A stretch of 47,807 nt of DNA from Pseudorhodobacter ferrugineus DSM 5888 (lineage in GTDB: Bacteria; Pseudomonadota; Alphaproteobacteria; Rhodobacterales; Rhodobacteraceae). Location of the stretch: assembly GCF_000420745.1 (NCBI RefSeq), contig NZ_ATVN01000024.1, positions 1 to 47,807 on the forward strand. The letters are read 5' to 3'. Positions 20,753-30,123 of this stretch are shown here, one piece after another. A program made the position numbers and the translations under genes. The notes under the pieces are model-generated. The model made no database searches. It was not told the DNA's origin and worked only from the letters and a program-made list of their open reading frames with translations. Within the stretch, counting starts at the first letter, position 1. Each line of letters opens with the position of its first letter.

Positions 20753-21108
20753 TCGAGCGCCCCTTTCTTCCATTCATATGCAAAACCGACGGTCAGCACC
20801 GCCAAGAACACCATCATCGACCAGAACGCCGCCATGCTGATCTCGCCAAAGGCGACGGCCCATGGGAACAAAAACGCGACTTCCAGATCAAAGATGATGA
20901 AAAGGATCGAGACGAGGTAAAACCGCACGTCAAATTTCATCCGCGCGTCATCAAACGCGTTGAAGCCGCATTCATAGGCCGACACTTTTTCGGGGTCGGG
21001 GTTGCGCACGGCCAGCACAACGGCCGCCAGAATCAGCACCAGCCCAAGGCCTACGGCAATGACCAAAAAGATGATTATGGGCAGGTATTCCCGGAGAAGA
21101 TGGTCCAC
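20743..21108 (-). CDS. nuoA: NADH-quinone oxidoreductase subunit A
   Basis: NuoA is a three-helix membrane subunit of complex I and normally the first gene of the operon. The core motifs [21 protein letters not shown] and [16 protein letters not shown] are present. The longer open frame from 21204 adds about 32 residues unlike the family. The GTG at 21108 (read [15 protein letters not shown]) is preceded by AGGAGC at 8 bp spacing and gives the usual 121-residue length, so it is preferred. The use of GTG may limit translation at the head of the operon. Confidence 0.95.
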   Translation of the reverse strand: MDHLLREYLPIIIFLVIAVGLGLVLILAAVVLAVRNPDPEKVSAYECGFNAFDDARMKFDVRFYLVSILFIIFDLEVAFLFPWAVAFGEISMAAFWSMMVFLAVLTVGFAYEWKKGALEWE

Positions 21109-21175
21109 GAAGATGCTCCTATCGCTGGCGACATGCTGGTTTCCACCCCAAGGGGAGAAATCGCTCTCTTCGTTC

Positions 21176-21204
21176 CATCTACTCCTCCCCCCCGTCGGGG
21201 TCAA
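21176..21204 (-). promoter_or_regulatory. Predicted sigma70-type promoter of the nuo operon
   Basis: On the minus strand, TTGACC (21204-21199) and TAGATG (21181-21176) are separated by 17 bp, the best -35/-10 pair in the 214-bp gap before nuoA. It would give a leader of roughly 60 bases before the GTG start. The spacer is a run of G with GGGGGGGAGGAG. No known regulator site was recognised. This is a by-eye prediction. Confidence 0.35.
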
Positions 21205-21322
21205 CCGACGCAGGCGCTAAAACCTGCGCTTTGCGCCAACGAAATGCGTGAAATACTGCAAGCTTACCCTGTGGCAGAATGGGCCGAGCGGGCCGCGCAA
21301 GGTTTTCTGTGGGGGAAAGCGA

Positions 21323-22108
21323 TTACTGCGCCCAATCAGGCTTTTCTTTTGTAAAGAATGCGTTAATTCCTAAAGTCGCTTCGGGGCTTTCCCAACGGGT
21401 GACCAAGGCCGCAATACTGGCCTCTATGTCGGCGGCTGTTGGCATCGGCTGCAGGGTACGGATCAAGGCTTTTGCCTCGGCCACGGCCCCTGGTGCGCAA
21501 GACAGGTAAGGTTTCACCTCGGCCTGAATGGCTGCGTCCAAATCACCCGGCCAGACCACACGGGCCAAAAGACCCAATTGCACCGCCTCATCCGCATCGA
21601 AAATCCGCGCGCTGGCAAAAACGCGCCGCGCATGGGCCGCCCCCATCCGTGCGATGACATAGGGGCCGATAGTTGCAGGGATCAGGCCCAGCCGCGTTTC
21701 GGTCAGACCAAACCGCGCCTCGGCCACACCGATCGCCACATCGCAGACCGACATAAGGCCAACACCACCGCCGTAAGCCTGCCCCTGCACCCGCCCGATC
21801 AGCGGCTTGGGCAAGCTGTTCAGCGCAGCCAACATCATCGCCAGCTTGCGTGCCTCAGCCGCGCGCGTCGGGCCATCGGCAGCCATTTGGTCTTGCATCC
21901 ACGCCAAATCACCGCCTGCACAAAAGCTGTCGCCCTGTGCGGCCAGAATGACCACGCGCACCGCCCTATCGGCCCCCAGCGCCTGCGCCGCATCGGTCAG
22001 TTCCGCAATCATTTTTGCCGACATGGCGTTGCGTTTATCGGGGCGGGCAAGGGTAAGCGTTGCCACGCCGCGCGGATCAACCTCTAGGCGAAGGGTGTCA
22101 TAGGTCAT
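21323..22108 (-). CDS. liuC: Enoyl-CoA hydratase/isomerase family: probable methylglutaconyl-CoA hydratase
   Basis: A crotonase-fold enzyme of 261 residues with oxyanion-hole motifs DSFCAGGDLAWM (about 59-70) and GQAYGGGVGLMSVCDVAIG (about 109-127), and the catalytic Glu region ARFGLTETRLGLIP. In leucine breakdown it hydrates 3-methylglutaconyl-CoA to HMG-CoA. The specific assignment rests on its position as the last gene after mccB, mccA and hmgL, whose substrates flank that step; the fold alone would allow other enoyl-CoA hydratases. It overlaps the hmgL stop by 11 bp. Confidence 0.88.
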   Translation of the reverse strand: MTYDTLRLEVDPRGVATLTLARPDKRNAMSAKMIAELTDAAQALGADRAVRVVILAAQGDSFCAGGDLAWMQDQMAADGPTRAAEARKLAMMLAALNSLPKPLIGRVQGQAYGGGVGLMSVCDVAIGVAEARFGLTETRLGLIPATIGPYVIARMGAAHARRVFASARIFDADEAVQLGLLARVVWPGDLDAAIQAEVKPYLSCAPGAVAEAKALIRTLQPMPTAADIEASIAALVTRWESPEATLGINAFFTKEKPDWAQ

Positions 22109-22994
22109 GGTTTAATCCTTTTGTATCAAGCGGCTGCATCAAGGGGCTGCGCATCGATTGCGCCAGTGCTGCGGCTTGGTTCAGGGTCGCCGCATCGAGC
22201 CCCGTGTCAAACCCGTGTGCCGCCAAATAGGCCGCAACCCGTTCGGTCGCGACATTGCCCGCCGCCCCCGGCGCATAGGGGCAACCGCCCAAACCACCCA
22301 CGGCGGCATCAAACACCCGCAAGCCCCGCGCCAAAGACACGCCGATATTATCCAGCGCGCGGCCGTTGGTATCATGGTAATGCCCCGCCAAACGGCTCGC
22401 AGGCAATTCATTCAAAACCGCCGCCAGCATTGCATCAATCGCTTCCGCTGTGCCCTGCCCGATGGTGTCGCCAAGGCTCACCTCATGGCAGCCCAGATCG
22501 CGCAAGGCTGCCACGGTTTTCGCCACGGCCTGCGGCGGGGTCGGCCCGTCATAGGGGCAATCGGTGACGCAAGAGACATAGCCGCGCAGCCGCAGCCCAT
22601 CTTGCAGTGCGGCCGATGCCACTGGAGCAAAGCGCGCAAGGCTTTCGGCAATGGTCGCGTTCAGATTGGCGCGCGAAAACCCCTCGGACGCTGCCCCGAA
22701 TACCGCCACCTCATCGGCCCCCGCCAAACGCGCCGCCGCATAGCCCTGCATGTTTGGCGTCAGCGCGCCATAGATCACCCCTGCCCGCCGCGTGATACCC
22801 GCCATTACTGCGGCGCTATCGGCCATTTGCGGCACCCATTTGGGTGACACAAAACTCGCCACTTCGATCCGCCGAAACCCTGCTGTGGACAGCAGATCAA
22901 TCAGCGCGATTTTGCGGTCCAAGGCAATGACAGACTTTTCATTTTGCAACCCATCGCGGGGTCCAACCTCGTATATTTCGGCAAATTCTTGCAT
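22098..22994 (-). CDS. hmgL: Hydroxymethylglutaryl-CoA lyase
   Basis: HMG-CoA lyase cleaves HMG-CoA to acetyl-CoA and acetoacetate, the last step of leucine catabolism. It is a TIM-barrel enzyme of 298 residues. The N-terminal EVGPRDGLQNEK contains the active-site Arg-Asp pair; the metal-binding HxH region is AGHYHDTNGRALDN; the flexible catalytic loop GLGGCPYAPGAAGNVATE carries the essential cysteine. It starts 3 bp after the GST-like gene and overlaps liuC. Confidence 0.95.
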   Translation of the reverse strand: MQEFAEIYEVGPRDGLQNEKSVIALDRKIALIDLLSTAGFRRIEVASFVSPKWVPQMADSAAVMAGITRRAGVIYGALTPNMQGYAAARLAGADEVAVFGAASEGFSRANLNATIAESLARFAPVASAALQDGLRLRGYVSCVTDCPYDGPTPPQAVAKTVAALRDLGCHEVSLGDTIGQGTAEAIDAMLAAVLNELPASRLAGHYHDTNGRALDNIGVSLARGLRVFDAAVGGLGGCPYAPGAAGNVATERVAAYLAAHGFDTGLDAATLNQAAALAQSMRSPLMQPLDTKGLNHDL

Positions 22995-22997
22995 AAA

Positions 22998-23642
22998 TCA
23001 AACATTCGGTGGGGGGTAAAAGGGTTGGGTGTAAATCAGCGGCGGACCATCCTGCGCCAGCGCGCGCACAAACGCCGCGCGCTGTTCAAGTCGGGCAAGA
23101 TAGGCCCGCGCCGCATCGGACAGCAGCGTAAAGCGTTGGCCGAGCGCCAAGCCATAACCGCATTGGATATCGGCGGCCGAGAACCCGTTCGCCAGCAAAT
23201 AGCCCTGCCCTGCTTGTGCCGCCACCGCGTCCAGACAAATCGCCAGCCGCTTTGCTTCAAGGCGCATGACAGTGGGCGAGCGCATGTGATCGTCGCGCAG
23301 CATCAAATGGTGCTGGGTCAGGTTGGCCAGATGCTGCCCGATGGTTTCGCCAAAATGCAGCCATTCAAGGTAATCGGCGCGTTCCGGATGCCCTATGGGG
23401 CGTGATAAATGCGGCGCGCGGCTTTCGGCCAGATATTCGGCCATTGCCCCGCTTTCAAACATTGTCCGCCCGTCAATATCCAGCGCAGGCACACGGCCCG
23501 CAGGCGAAATTGCCAGAAAGGCCGGATCCCTTAGGGATTTATCAAACCGCTGCGGGACCAAAGTGAAATCCGCGCCAATCTCATTCAGCAGCCAAAGGAT
23601 ACGAAACGACCGCGATTGGGGCACATGATGCAGCCGGATCAT
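22998..23642 (-). CDS. Glutathione S-transferase family protein
   Basis: A 214-residue protein with the N-terminal thioredoxin-like domain (MIRLHHVPQSRSFRILWLLNEI; the SR of QSRSFR is where GSTs activate glutathione) and AGRVPALDIDGRTMFESGAMAEYL, the cis-proline/glutathione-binding block, followed by an all-helical domain. The start overlaps the mccA stop (ATGA). Placement inside the leucine operon suggests a role with reactive acyl-CoA or a related detoxification, but the substrate is unknown; it could equally be a non-catalytic relative. Confidence 0.9.
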   Translation of the reverse strand: MIRLHHVPQSRSFRILWLLNEIGADFTLVPQRFDKSLRDPAFLAISPAGRVPALDIDGRTMFESGAMAEYLAESRAPHLSRPIGHPERADYLEWLHFGETIGQHLANLTQHHLMLRDDHMRSPTVMRLEAKRLAICLDAVAAQAGQGYLLANGFSAADIQCGYGLALGQRFTLLSDAARAYLARLEQRAAFVRALAQDGPPLIYTQPFYPPPNV

Positions 23643-25573
23643 GTGGCATCTTCCAGCACAATCAGCGCCACCCCCGCCTCGACCTGATCACCAGCGACGG
23701 CAAGCACCTCGGCCACCACACCATCACGTACCGCCGTCAGGGTATGTTCCATCTTCATCGCCTCTAGCACACACAGCCGGTCGCCGGCCTGCACGCTTTG
23801 CCCCGCCGTCACAAACACCGCTTTGACCAGCCCCGGCATGGGCGACAGCGTGGCCTTGCCATCCCCTGCCCCCACAGCATCACGTGCCAGCGGGTCAACG
23901 GGGGCAAAGGCAAAGGCACCTTCCGGCGCAAAGACATAAATCGCGCTGGCCGTTTGCACCACAGGGACATGCGGTGCCCCGTCCACTTGCCAGATGCCTG
24001 CGCGGCGGGTGGCAATAACCGTGACACCACCCACCATAACCTGCGCGCGGGCCGCGCCCAAGGGTTCTACCACCGCGTCCAGCCGTTCACCCAGATGCAT
24101 CACCGCAAGGCTGTGACGCAGCGGTGCCCATTGGGTAAAGCCTGCCAGCGGATCATCCGGCAGGTTCGCCGCCGCCAATACCGCCAAGGCTTTGACCATC
24201 GTCGACGCCACCGGCACAAGCGTCAGCGCCACCAGATCGCGTTCAATCAACCCCGTATCCACATCACCGCGCGCAAATCCTTTGTGCCGTGCCAAAGCCC
24301 CCAGAAAGGCGAGGTTGGTGACCGTTCCTGCCACTTGGGTCTGCGCCAAGGCACGCGACAGCTGCGACAAGGCCACCGCGCGGGTTGGCCCATGCACAAT
24401 GATCTTGGCGATCATCGGGTCGTACCAAGGGCTGATCACATCACCCGCCCGCACACCGCTATCGGCACGTACGCCTTGGGGAAAGGACAGATGGTCCAGC
24501 CGCCCTGTGGCGGGCAAAAAGCCTGCGGGCACATCCTCGGCATAAAGCCGCGCCTCAAACGCGTGGCCGGTGATGGTCAGTTCGTCTTGTTGCCGCGGCA
24601 GGCTTTCGCCACTGGCGACGCGCAGCTGCCATTCGACCAGATCGACGCCCGTAATCGCCTCGGTCACGGGATGTTCGACTTGCAGGCGTGTGTTCATTTC
24701 CATGAACCAGAACCGATCCGCGCGCAGCCCATCGCTGGCATCAACGATGAATTCAATAGTGCCAGCCCCTTTGTAGCCGATAGCACGCGCCGCCTTGACC
24801 GCCGCATCGCCCATCGCTTGTCGCATATCGGCAGGCATATCCGGCGCTGGGGCTTCCTCGATCACCTTTTGGTGCCGCCGTTGCAGGCTGCAATCGCGTT
24901 CAAACAGATGGACCGCGTCGGTGCCATCGCCAAACACTTGCACCTCGATATGGCGAGGTTTTTCGACGTATTTTTCAATCAAAACCGCGTCATTGCCAAA
25001 GGCGGTGGCCGCCTCGCCCTTGGCACTGGTAAGGGCATCGGCAAAATCCTTGGGGTCAGACACCTTGCGCATGCCTTTGCCACCGCCGCCTGCCACGGCC
25101 TTGATCAGCACGGGGTAGGTGATTTTCGCGGCTTGCGTGGCGAGGTTTACAGGGTCTTGATCCTCGCCCAAGTACCCCGGCACCACGGGCACACCCGCCG
25201 CTTGCATCAGTTTTTTCGCAGCATCCTTCAGGCCCATCGCGCGGATCGCCTGTGCGGATGGGCCAATGAAGGTCAGGCCCGCCTGTTCGACCGCATCCAC
25301 AAAATCGGGGTTTTCGGACAGAAACCCATAACCGGGATGAATGGCCTGCGCGCCTGTCATTTTCGCCGCCGCGATGATCGCATCGCCGCGCAGATAGCTG
25401 TCGCGGGGCGCGGGGCCGCCGATTGGCACCGCCTCATCCGCCATTGCCACATGTTTGGCACCGGCATCGGCCGAGGAATAAACGGCAACAGTTGCCACGC
25501 CGAGTTTGCGGGCGGATTCAATAATCCGGCAGGCGATTTCACCACGGTTGGCAATGAGGATTTTGTGAAACAT
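23639..25573 (-). CDS. mccA: Methylcrotonyl-CoA carboxylase, biotin-containing alpha subunit
   Basis: MccA carboxylates its own biotin at the expense of ATP, then donates the carboxyl group to MccB for carboxylation of 3-methylcrotonyl-CoA. Domain order: biotin carboxylase (MFHKILIANRGEIACRIIESARKL at the start; the ATP-grasp glycine loop AVAGGGGKGMRKV near 160; the GYKGAGTIEFI and EMNTRLQVEHPVTE blocks near 270-300), a linker domain, and a C-terminal biotinyl domain with EAMKMEHTL near residue 605. Length 644 is normal. Assignment to methylcrotonyl rather than propionyl or geranyl carboxylase comes from ivd, hmgL and liuC in the same operon. Confidence 0.94.
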   Translation of the reverse strand: MFHKILIANRGEIACRIIESARKLGVATVAVYSSADAGAKHVAMADEAVPIGGPAPRDSYLRGDAIIAAAKMTGAQAIHPGYGFLSENPDFVDAVEQAGLTFIGPSAQAIRAMGLKDAAKKLMQAAGVPVVPGYLGEDQDPVNLATQAAKITYPVLIKAVAGGGGKGMRKVSDPKDFADALTSAKGEAATAFGNDAVLIEKYVEKPRHIEVQVFGDGTDAVHLFERDCSLQRRHQKVIEEAPAPDMPADMRQAMGDAAVKAARAIGYKGAGTIEFIVDASDGLRADRFWFMEMNTRLQVEHPVTEAITGVDLVEWQLRVASGESLPRQQDELTITGHAFEARLYAEDVPAGFLPATGRLDHLSFPQGVRADSGVRAGDVISPWYDPMIAKIIVHGPTRAVALSQLSRALAQTQVAGTVTNLAFLGALARHKGFARGDVDTGLIERDLVALTLVPVASTMVKALAVLAAANLPDDPLAGFTQWAPLRHSLAVMHLGERLDAVVEPLGAARAQVMVGGVTVIATRRAGIWQVDGAPHVPVVQTASAIYVFAPEGAFAFAPVDPLARDAVGAGDGKATLSPMPGLVKAVFVTAGQSVQAGDRLCVLEAMKMEHTLTAVRDGVVAEVLAVAGDQVEAGVALIVLEDAT

Positions 25574-25598
25574 GTTGTGTCTCGCGCGTTGGAGAGCG

Positions 25599-25616
25599 CC
25601 GGGGGCCAGCCCCCGG
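25599..25616. repeat. GC-rich hairpin in the mccB-mccA spacer
   Basis: CCGGGGG (25599-25605) and CCCCCGG (25610-25616) form a 7-bp stem with a 4-base loop, followed on the plus strand by GACCCCCGGGATATTTTTG. The T-run is on the plus-strand side, so as an intrinsic terminator it would act on antisense transcripts; on the coding (minus) strand the A-run precedes the hairpin. Similar GC-rich hairpins followed by CCCCCGGGATATTT recur between genes in Rhodobacteraceae as far as I remember. It could alter the mccB:mccA ratio by stalling or mRNA processing. Confidence 0.5.
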
Positions 25617-25645
25617 ACCCCCGGGATATTTTTGAACAGAAAAAG

Positions 25646-27250
25646 CTACATGCGGAAGAGGCCGAATTTTGTGGACTCGATCGGGGCATTCAGGGCTACG
25701 GTGAGGGAAAGAGAGAGGATTTGGCGGGTTTTTCGGGGGTCGATAATGCCATCATCCCAGAGGCGCGCGGAGGCGTAGAGGGGGTGGGATTGTTCCTCGA
25801 ACATATCAATCGTGGGTTGTTTGAAGGCGGCTTCTTCCGCGGGTGACCAAGTGCCGCCCTTGCGTTCGATGCCGTCGCGTTTGACGGTTGCCAGAACGCC
25901 TGCGGCCTGCGCGCCGCCCATCACGGAAATGCGGCTGTTGGGCCAAGACCACAAGAAACGCGGCGAATAGGCGCGGCCGGCCATGCCGTAATTACCCGCG
26001 CCAAAGGAACCGCCGACCAGCATGGTGATCTTGGGGACATTGGTGGTGGCAACGGCGGTAACAAGTTTTGCGCCGTGGCGTGCGATGCCTTCGGATTCGT
26101 ATTTGCGACCCACCATGAAACCGGTGATGTTTTGCAAAAATACCAGTGGGATATTGCGCTGGCTGCACAGTTCCACGAAATGTGCGCCTTTGACGGCGGC
26201 TTCGGAAAACAGCACGCCATTGTTGGCGATGATGCCTGCGGGGCAGCCGTTGATATGGGCAAAGCCGGTGACAAGCGTTTCGCCGAAGCGCGCTTTGAAT
26301 TCGTCAAAGCGAGACCCGTCCACGACGCGGGCAATCACCTCACGGATATCATAGGGCGTGCGCAAGTCTGGGGGGACAAGGCCGAGAATTTCCTCGGGGT
26401 CATAGGCCGGGTCTTCTGCCGCTTGCCATTGCACAGTTGCGGGTTTGGCGCGGTTCAGGTTGCCCACGGCGCGGCGGGCAAGGGCCAGCGCGTGCGCATC
26501 ATCTTCGGCCAGATAATCGGCCACGCCCGACAGGCGGGTATGCACATCGCCGCCGCCAAGGTCTTCGGCGCTGACAACCTCGCCCGTGGCGGCCTTGACC
26601 AAGGGGGGGCCGGCAAGAAAGATCGTGCCTTGGTCACGCACGATGACGGTCACATCCGACATCGCGGGCACATAAGCACCGCCTGCGGTGCAAGACCCCA
26701 TCACCACGGCGATTTGTGCGATGCCTTTGGCGGACATGCGGGCTTGGTTATAGAAAATCCTGCCGAAATGATCGCGGTCGGGGAAGACCTCATCTTGATT
26801 GGGCAGGTTCGCGCCGCCGGAGTCCACGAGATAGATGCAAGGCAGATAGTTTTCCTCGGCAATTTCCTGTGCGCGCAGGTGTTTTTTCACCGTCATCGGG
26901 TAATAGGTGCCACCCTTTACGGTGGCATCATTGCAGACCACCATCACATCCTGCCCCATCACGCGGCCAATGCCTGCGATCACGCCTGCACCGGGGGCAT
27001 CATTGCCGTAAAGCCCATGCGCCGCTGTAGCGCCGATTTCAAGGAAGGGAGAGCCTGCGTCCAGCAGGTTTGCCACCCGTTCGCGCGGCGGCATTTTACC
27101 ACGCGAGATATGGCGGGCTTGCGACGCCGCCCCGCCGCCCGCAGCGGCCAGTTGGGCGGCCTGCGCCACAGTATCCAGCATCGCAAGATGGGCTGCGCGG
27201 TTGGTGCGGGCGGTTTCAGAATTGGGCAGGAAGGTAGAGGTGAGTTTCAT
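25646..27250 (-). CDS. mccB: Methylcrotonyl-CoA carboxylase, carboxyltransferase (beta) subunit
   Basis: MccB transfers the carboxyl group from biotin to 3-methylcrotonyl-CoA. At 534 residues it has the two crotonase-like carboxyltransferase halves: [24 protein letters not shown] (acyl-CoA side, about 140-163), [16 protein letters not shown] (about 185-200), and [15 protein letters not shown] with [21 protein letters not shown] (about 370-430) in the biotin-side half. Length and these blocks match the MCC subfamily. A 72-bp spacer with a hairpin separates it from mccA. Confidence 0.95.
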   Translation of the reverse strand: MKLTSTFLPNSETARTNRAAHLAMLDTVAQAAQLAAAGGGAASQARHISRGKMPPRERVANLLDAGSPFLEIGATAAHGLYGNDAPGAGVIAGIGRVMGQDVMVVCNDATVKGGTYYPMTVKKHLRAQEIAEENYLPCIYLVDSGGANLPNQDEVFPDRDHFGRIFYNQARMSAKGIAQIAVVMGSCTAGGAYVPAMSDVTVIVRDQGTIFLAGPPLVKAATGEVVSAEDLGGGDVHTRLSGVADYLAEDDAHALALARRAVGNLNRAKPATVQWQAAEDPAYDPEEILGLVPPDLRTPYDIREVIARVVDGSRFDEFKARFGETLVTGFAHINGCPAGIIANNGVLFSEAAVKGAHFVELCSQRNIPLVFLQNITGFMVGRKYESEGIARHGAKLVTAVATTNVPKITMLVGGSFGAGNYGMAGRAYSPRFLWSWPNSRISVMGGAQAAGVLATVKRDGIERKGGTWSPAEEAAFKQPTIDMFEEQSHPLYASARLWDDGIIDPRKTRQILSLSLTVALNAPIESTKFGLFRM

Positions 27251-27274
27251 TTTTCCATCACAATCTGGGTTCGA

Positions 27275-27808
27275 TCATTCAACTGTCCTGCGCAAAAGGC
27301 GCAGTTTGATCGTGCGTTGCGCCAGCAGGTCCATTTCACACGCCGCAGCGGTCGGGCCGCTGATGGTGCCGTCAATCACGATGCCCACCTCCAAATCGCA
27401 TTGCGCGCGGGCATAAACTTGCCAGGCGGCCTGCGCCTTATCCTGCTGCGCCTGCAACGCAGTGAAAGTTCCTGCGCGGCTTTCATCGTAGTTTTGCAGC
27501 TCGGCTTTCAAGGCTGCCAATTCCTGCTCCAGTGAACTGCGCCACACATTTGCCTCGGCTGCAAGGCAACTGGTCATACCGAAGGTTGTCGCACCGTCGG
27601 GCAGCGACATGCAGGTTTCCGCGGCGTCGCCAATACAGGCCGGGTTCGAAGTGTCATAGGACGCGCTTTGCAAGCAGGTTTTGATGATGTTTTCATCGAC
27701 GACAGGGCCGTCCTCGGCATATACCACCGATGCAACGGCAAGCAGGCCAACTGCAAGGCCACAGGGTTTCAAAATGCATCCAAACATCACCTCAACAGCG
27801 CCTGTCAT
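27275..27808 (-). CDS. Secreted LprI-like (DUF1311) protein
   Basis: A 177-residue protein with an N-terminal signal peptide ending near VVYA, and then a region typical of the lysozyme-inhibitor LprI/DUF1311 fold: conserved cysteines ([23 protein letters not shown]), an ELAALKAEL helix, [16 protein letters not shown] and a late [15 protein letters not shown]. LprI-type domains are periplasmic or surface proteins; some inhibit lysozyme. The first ATG overlaps the ivd stop (ATGA); an ATG at 27787 is the alternative. Its place between ivd and mccB is not explained by leucine metabolism. Confidence 0.8.
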   Translation of the reverse strand: MTGAVEVMFGCILKPCGLAVGLLAVASVVYAEDGPVVDENIIKTCLQSASYDTSNPACIGDAAETCMSLPDGATTFGMTSCLAAEANVWRSSLEQELAALKAELQNYDESRAGTFTALQAQQDKAQAAWQVYARAQCDLEVGIVIDGTISGPTAAACEMDLLAQRTIKLRLLRRTVE

Positions 27809-28962
27809 GCCCCCAACACCTCGCGCCCGATCAGCATGCGCCTAATCTCACTCGTCCCTGCCCCAATCTCCATCAACTTCGCATCGCGGAACAACCGGCT
27901 GACCGCACTATCCGCCAGAAACCCTGCGCCGCCGAGGGCTTGCACGGCTTGATGTGCCTGCACCATCGCTTGTTCAGACGCATAAAGCACACAAGCAGCT
28001 GCGTCTTGGCGGGTGACTTGGCCGCGATCACAAGCGCGCGCCACCTCATAGGTATAGGCGCGGGCCGAATTCATGGCCGTGTACATATCGGCCACCTTGC
28101 CCTGCATCAGCTGGAAATTCCCGATGGGTTGGCCAAATTGTTCACGGGTTTGCAGGTAGGGGATCACCTCATCCAGACAAGCCGCCATGATGCCCGTGCC
28201 AATGCCCGACAATACCACGCGTTCGTAATCCAGCCCCGACATCAGCACGCGCACGCCTTTGCCCTCAACCCCCAGCACATTTTCAAACGGCACTTCGACA
28301 TTGTCGAAAATCAGCTCGGCGGTGTTGGACCCGCGCATCCCTAGCTTGTCGAAATGCGGGCTGGTCGAAAAACCTTTCATCGATTTTTCCACGATGAACG
28401 CGGTCATCCCCTTGGAACCCGCCGCAGGGTCGGTTTTGGCATAGACGACCAAGGTGTCGGCATCCGGCCCATTGGTGATCCAGTATTTATGCCCTGACAG
28501 CGTGTAATAGCCGTTCTTTTTCTCGGCCCGCAGCTTCATGCTGACAACATCAGACCCCGCCCCCGCCTCGGACATCGCCAATGCCCCGACAGCCCGCCCC
28601 GAAATCAGCCCCGGCAGGTATTTCGCCTTTTGCGCAGGCGTGCCGTTCAGCTTGATCTGGTTAACACACAGGTTGGAATGGGCGCCGTATGATAGCGACA
28701 CGGACGCACTGGCCCGCGCGATTTCCTCGGTCGCAATCACATGGGCAAGATAGCTCATCCCTGCGCCGCCGTCCTCTTCCGGCACCGTAATGCCCAACAG
28801 GCCCAGATCACCCATCTCGGCCCACAACTCGGGCGGGAATGTGTTGCTGGCGTCAATCTTGGCGGCCATTGGCTTGATACGTTCTTGCGCCCAGCGGTGC
28901 ACCATATCTTGCAGCGCCGAAATATCGTCACCCAGATCAAACCGCATAGAACCCATGAACAT
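27805..28962 (-). CDS. ivd: Isovaleryl-CoA dehydrogenase
   Basis: This FAD flavoprotein oxidises isovaleryl-CoA to 3-methylcrotonyl-CoA and passes electrons to ETF. It is an acyl-CoA dehydrogenase with the FAD-binding block [22 protein letters not shown] (about 128-149), [26 protein letters not shown], and the catalytic Glu247 in [12 protein letters not shown], the helix-G position that distinguishes IVD from most family members, which carry it near the C-terminus. The ATG at 28962 after GGGGGAGACGG is chosen; the frame from 28980 overlaps the palindrome at 28981. First gene of the leucine operon. Confidence 0.94.
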   Translation of the reverse strand: MFMGSMRFDLGDDISALQDMVHRWAQERIKPMAAKIDASNTFPPELWAEMGDLGLLGITVPEEDGGAGMSYLAHVIATEEIARASASVSLSYGAHSNLCVNQIKLNGTPAQKAKYLPGLISGRAVGALAMSEAGAGSDVVSMKLRAEKKNGYYTLSGHKYWITNGPDADTLVVYAKTDPAAGSKGMTAFIVEKSMKGFSTSPHFDKLGMRGSNTAELIFDNVEVPFENVLGVEGKGVRVLMSGLDYERVVLSGIGTGIMAACLDEVIPYLQTREQFGQPIGNFQLMQGKVADMYTAMNSARAYTYEVARACDRGQVTRQDAAACVLYASEQAMVQAHQAVQALGGAGFLADSAVSRLFRDAKLMEIGAGTSEIRRMLIGREVLGA

Positions 28963-28980
28963 CGCCGTCTCCCCCGACAA

Positions 28981-29002
28981 GAATTGAACGCTTGTTCAAT
29001 TC
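28981..29002. promoter_or_regulatory. Perfect 22-bp palindrome upstream of ivd, probable operator
   Basis: GAATTGAAC (28981-28989) and GTTCAATTC (28994-29002) are exact inverted repeats around GCTT. It lies 19 bp before the ivd start and about 105 bp before the divergent LLM gene. Nine-base arms with a short spacer suit a dimeric TetR- or MerR-type repressor. Acyl-CoA-responsive regulators of this kind control liu operons; none is encoded in the window. Confidence 0.6.
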
Positions 29003-29106
29003 ATAGCCACAAAGACTGAGTCGGGTCAAGAATTAGCTTGCCTCCTTCCGCCCCCCCCTTGGCAGCCACCGCCCGCGCGCATAGCTAGGGGCAAAGGAGC
29101 CTGCCC

Positions 29107-29748
29107 ATGCCCGCATTTTCTATCCTCGATTTGTCGCCAATCCCCGAAGGCCATACAGCCGCCGATGCCTTGGCAAATTCGGTCGCCTTGGCGCAGGCGG
29201 GCGAAACCGCTGGCTATACGCGCTATTGGCTGGCCGAACATCACAACATGCCAGGCATCGCAAGTGCGGCAACCAGCCTTGTGATCGCGCATATCGCAGC
29301 GGCGACCAAATCCATTCGGGTGGGCGCAGGTGGCATCATGCTGCCCAACCATGCGCCCTTGGTGATTGCCGAACAGTTCGGCACGCTCGCCACGCTTTAT
29401 CCGGATCGGATCGACCTTGGCCTTGGCCGCGCGCCCGGCACCGATATGGCCACCGCCCGCGCCCTGCGCAGGCATATGGCCGAGGAGGACAGTTTTCCCG
29501 CCGATGTGCAGGAGCTGATCGGCTATCTGGGCGATGCCCCCACGGCGCTGCTGTGCGCGCGATACCTGGCACCGGCACCCATGTTCCGGTCTGGATTTTG
29601 GGGTCCAGCCTTTATGGTGCGCAACTCGCGGCCTATTTCGGCTTGCCTTATGCCTTTGCATCGCATTTTGCACCGGCAAGCTTGGGCGATGCGCTGGCCA
29701 CCTACCGCGCCACCTTACGCCCCTCGGTGCATTTGGGAAAACCTAAGG
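29107..29748 (+). pseudogene. LLM-class flavin-dependent oxidoreductase, frameshifted and truncated
   Basis: The first 145 codons read as a bacterial luciferase-like (LLM) enzyme: [57 protein letters not shown] and [17 protein letters not shown]. Around 29545-29560 the reading frame shifts: the family continuation [23 protein letters not shown] and [18 protein letters not shown] is in the next forward frame. Homology stops near 29745 (RPSVHLGKP), so the C-terminal third (normal length about 330 residues) is gone. One small indel plus a deletion or recombination explains this. It is divergent from ivd and may have shared its operator. Confidence 0.85.
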
Positions 29749-29749
29749 T

Positions 29750-30123
29750 AACCAATGCCGATGATCGACGTTGGGGGCGGACAACGGTCGTTCGCCGTGG
29801 CTGCGAACTGGTCCTGCATTGGGGCAGGAAGCCGACATTAAACCAATGACGAACGCGGGCATCACGCGGGGCTGTCGCAGGTCGGCTGTGTGCCCTCTTG
29901 TAAGATCATCGGGACAGAGAGAATGGCCGCTCCTCGGATTAGCCACACACATACCGAAACGAGTTAGGTTTTGCCGGGGCGGTCATGACCATGCTAACGT
30001 GATGACGACGCTGAAATGGCCAACGGGGGGCAGAAACCACCGTTCTTTAAGGTTCACAGTCGAGGGGGTTGGGGGTATTCCAGTTGCCAACGCTTGTGAA
30101 AAAAATTGGAGGTATTTGGTATT
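29750..30123. other. Gap without a recognisable gene
   Basis: All frames here lack recognisable protein features. The sequence GGCGGACAACGGTCGTTCG and its surroundings resemble degraded intergenic repeats seen in this family, but I cannot prove it. At its right end TTGGAGGT (30106-30113) is the ribosome site of the next gene. The base composition becomes more AT-rich from about 30060. Confidence 0.4.

Noticed and set aside
23798-25846. 682-codon plus-strand open frame opposite mccA
   Set aside because: Antisense shadow of a conserved gene; composition is typical of complementary-strand artefacts.
26075-27535. 486-codon plus-strand open frame opposite mccB
   Set aside because: Same reason; the minus-strand gene is clearly conserved.
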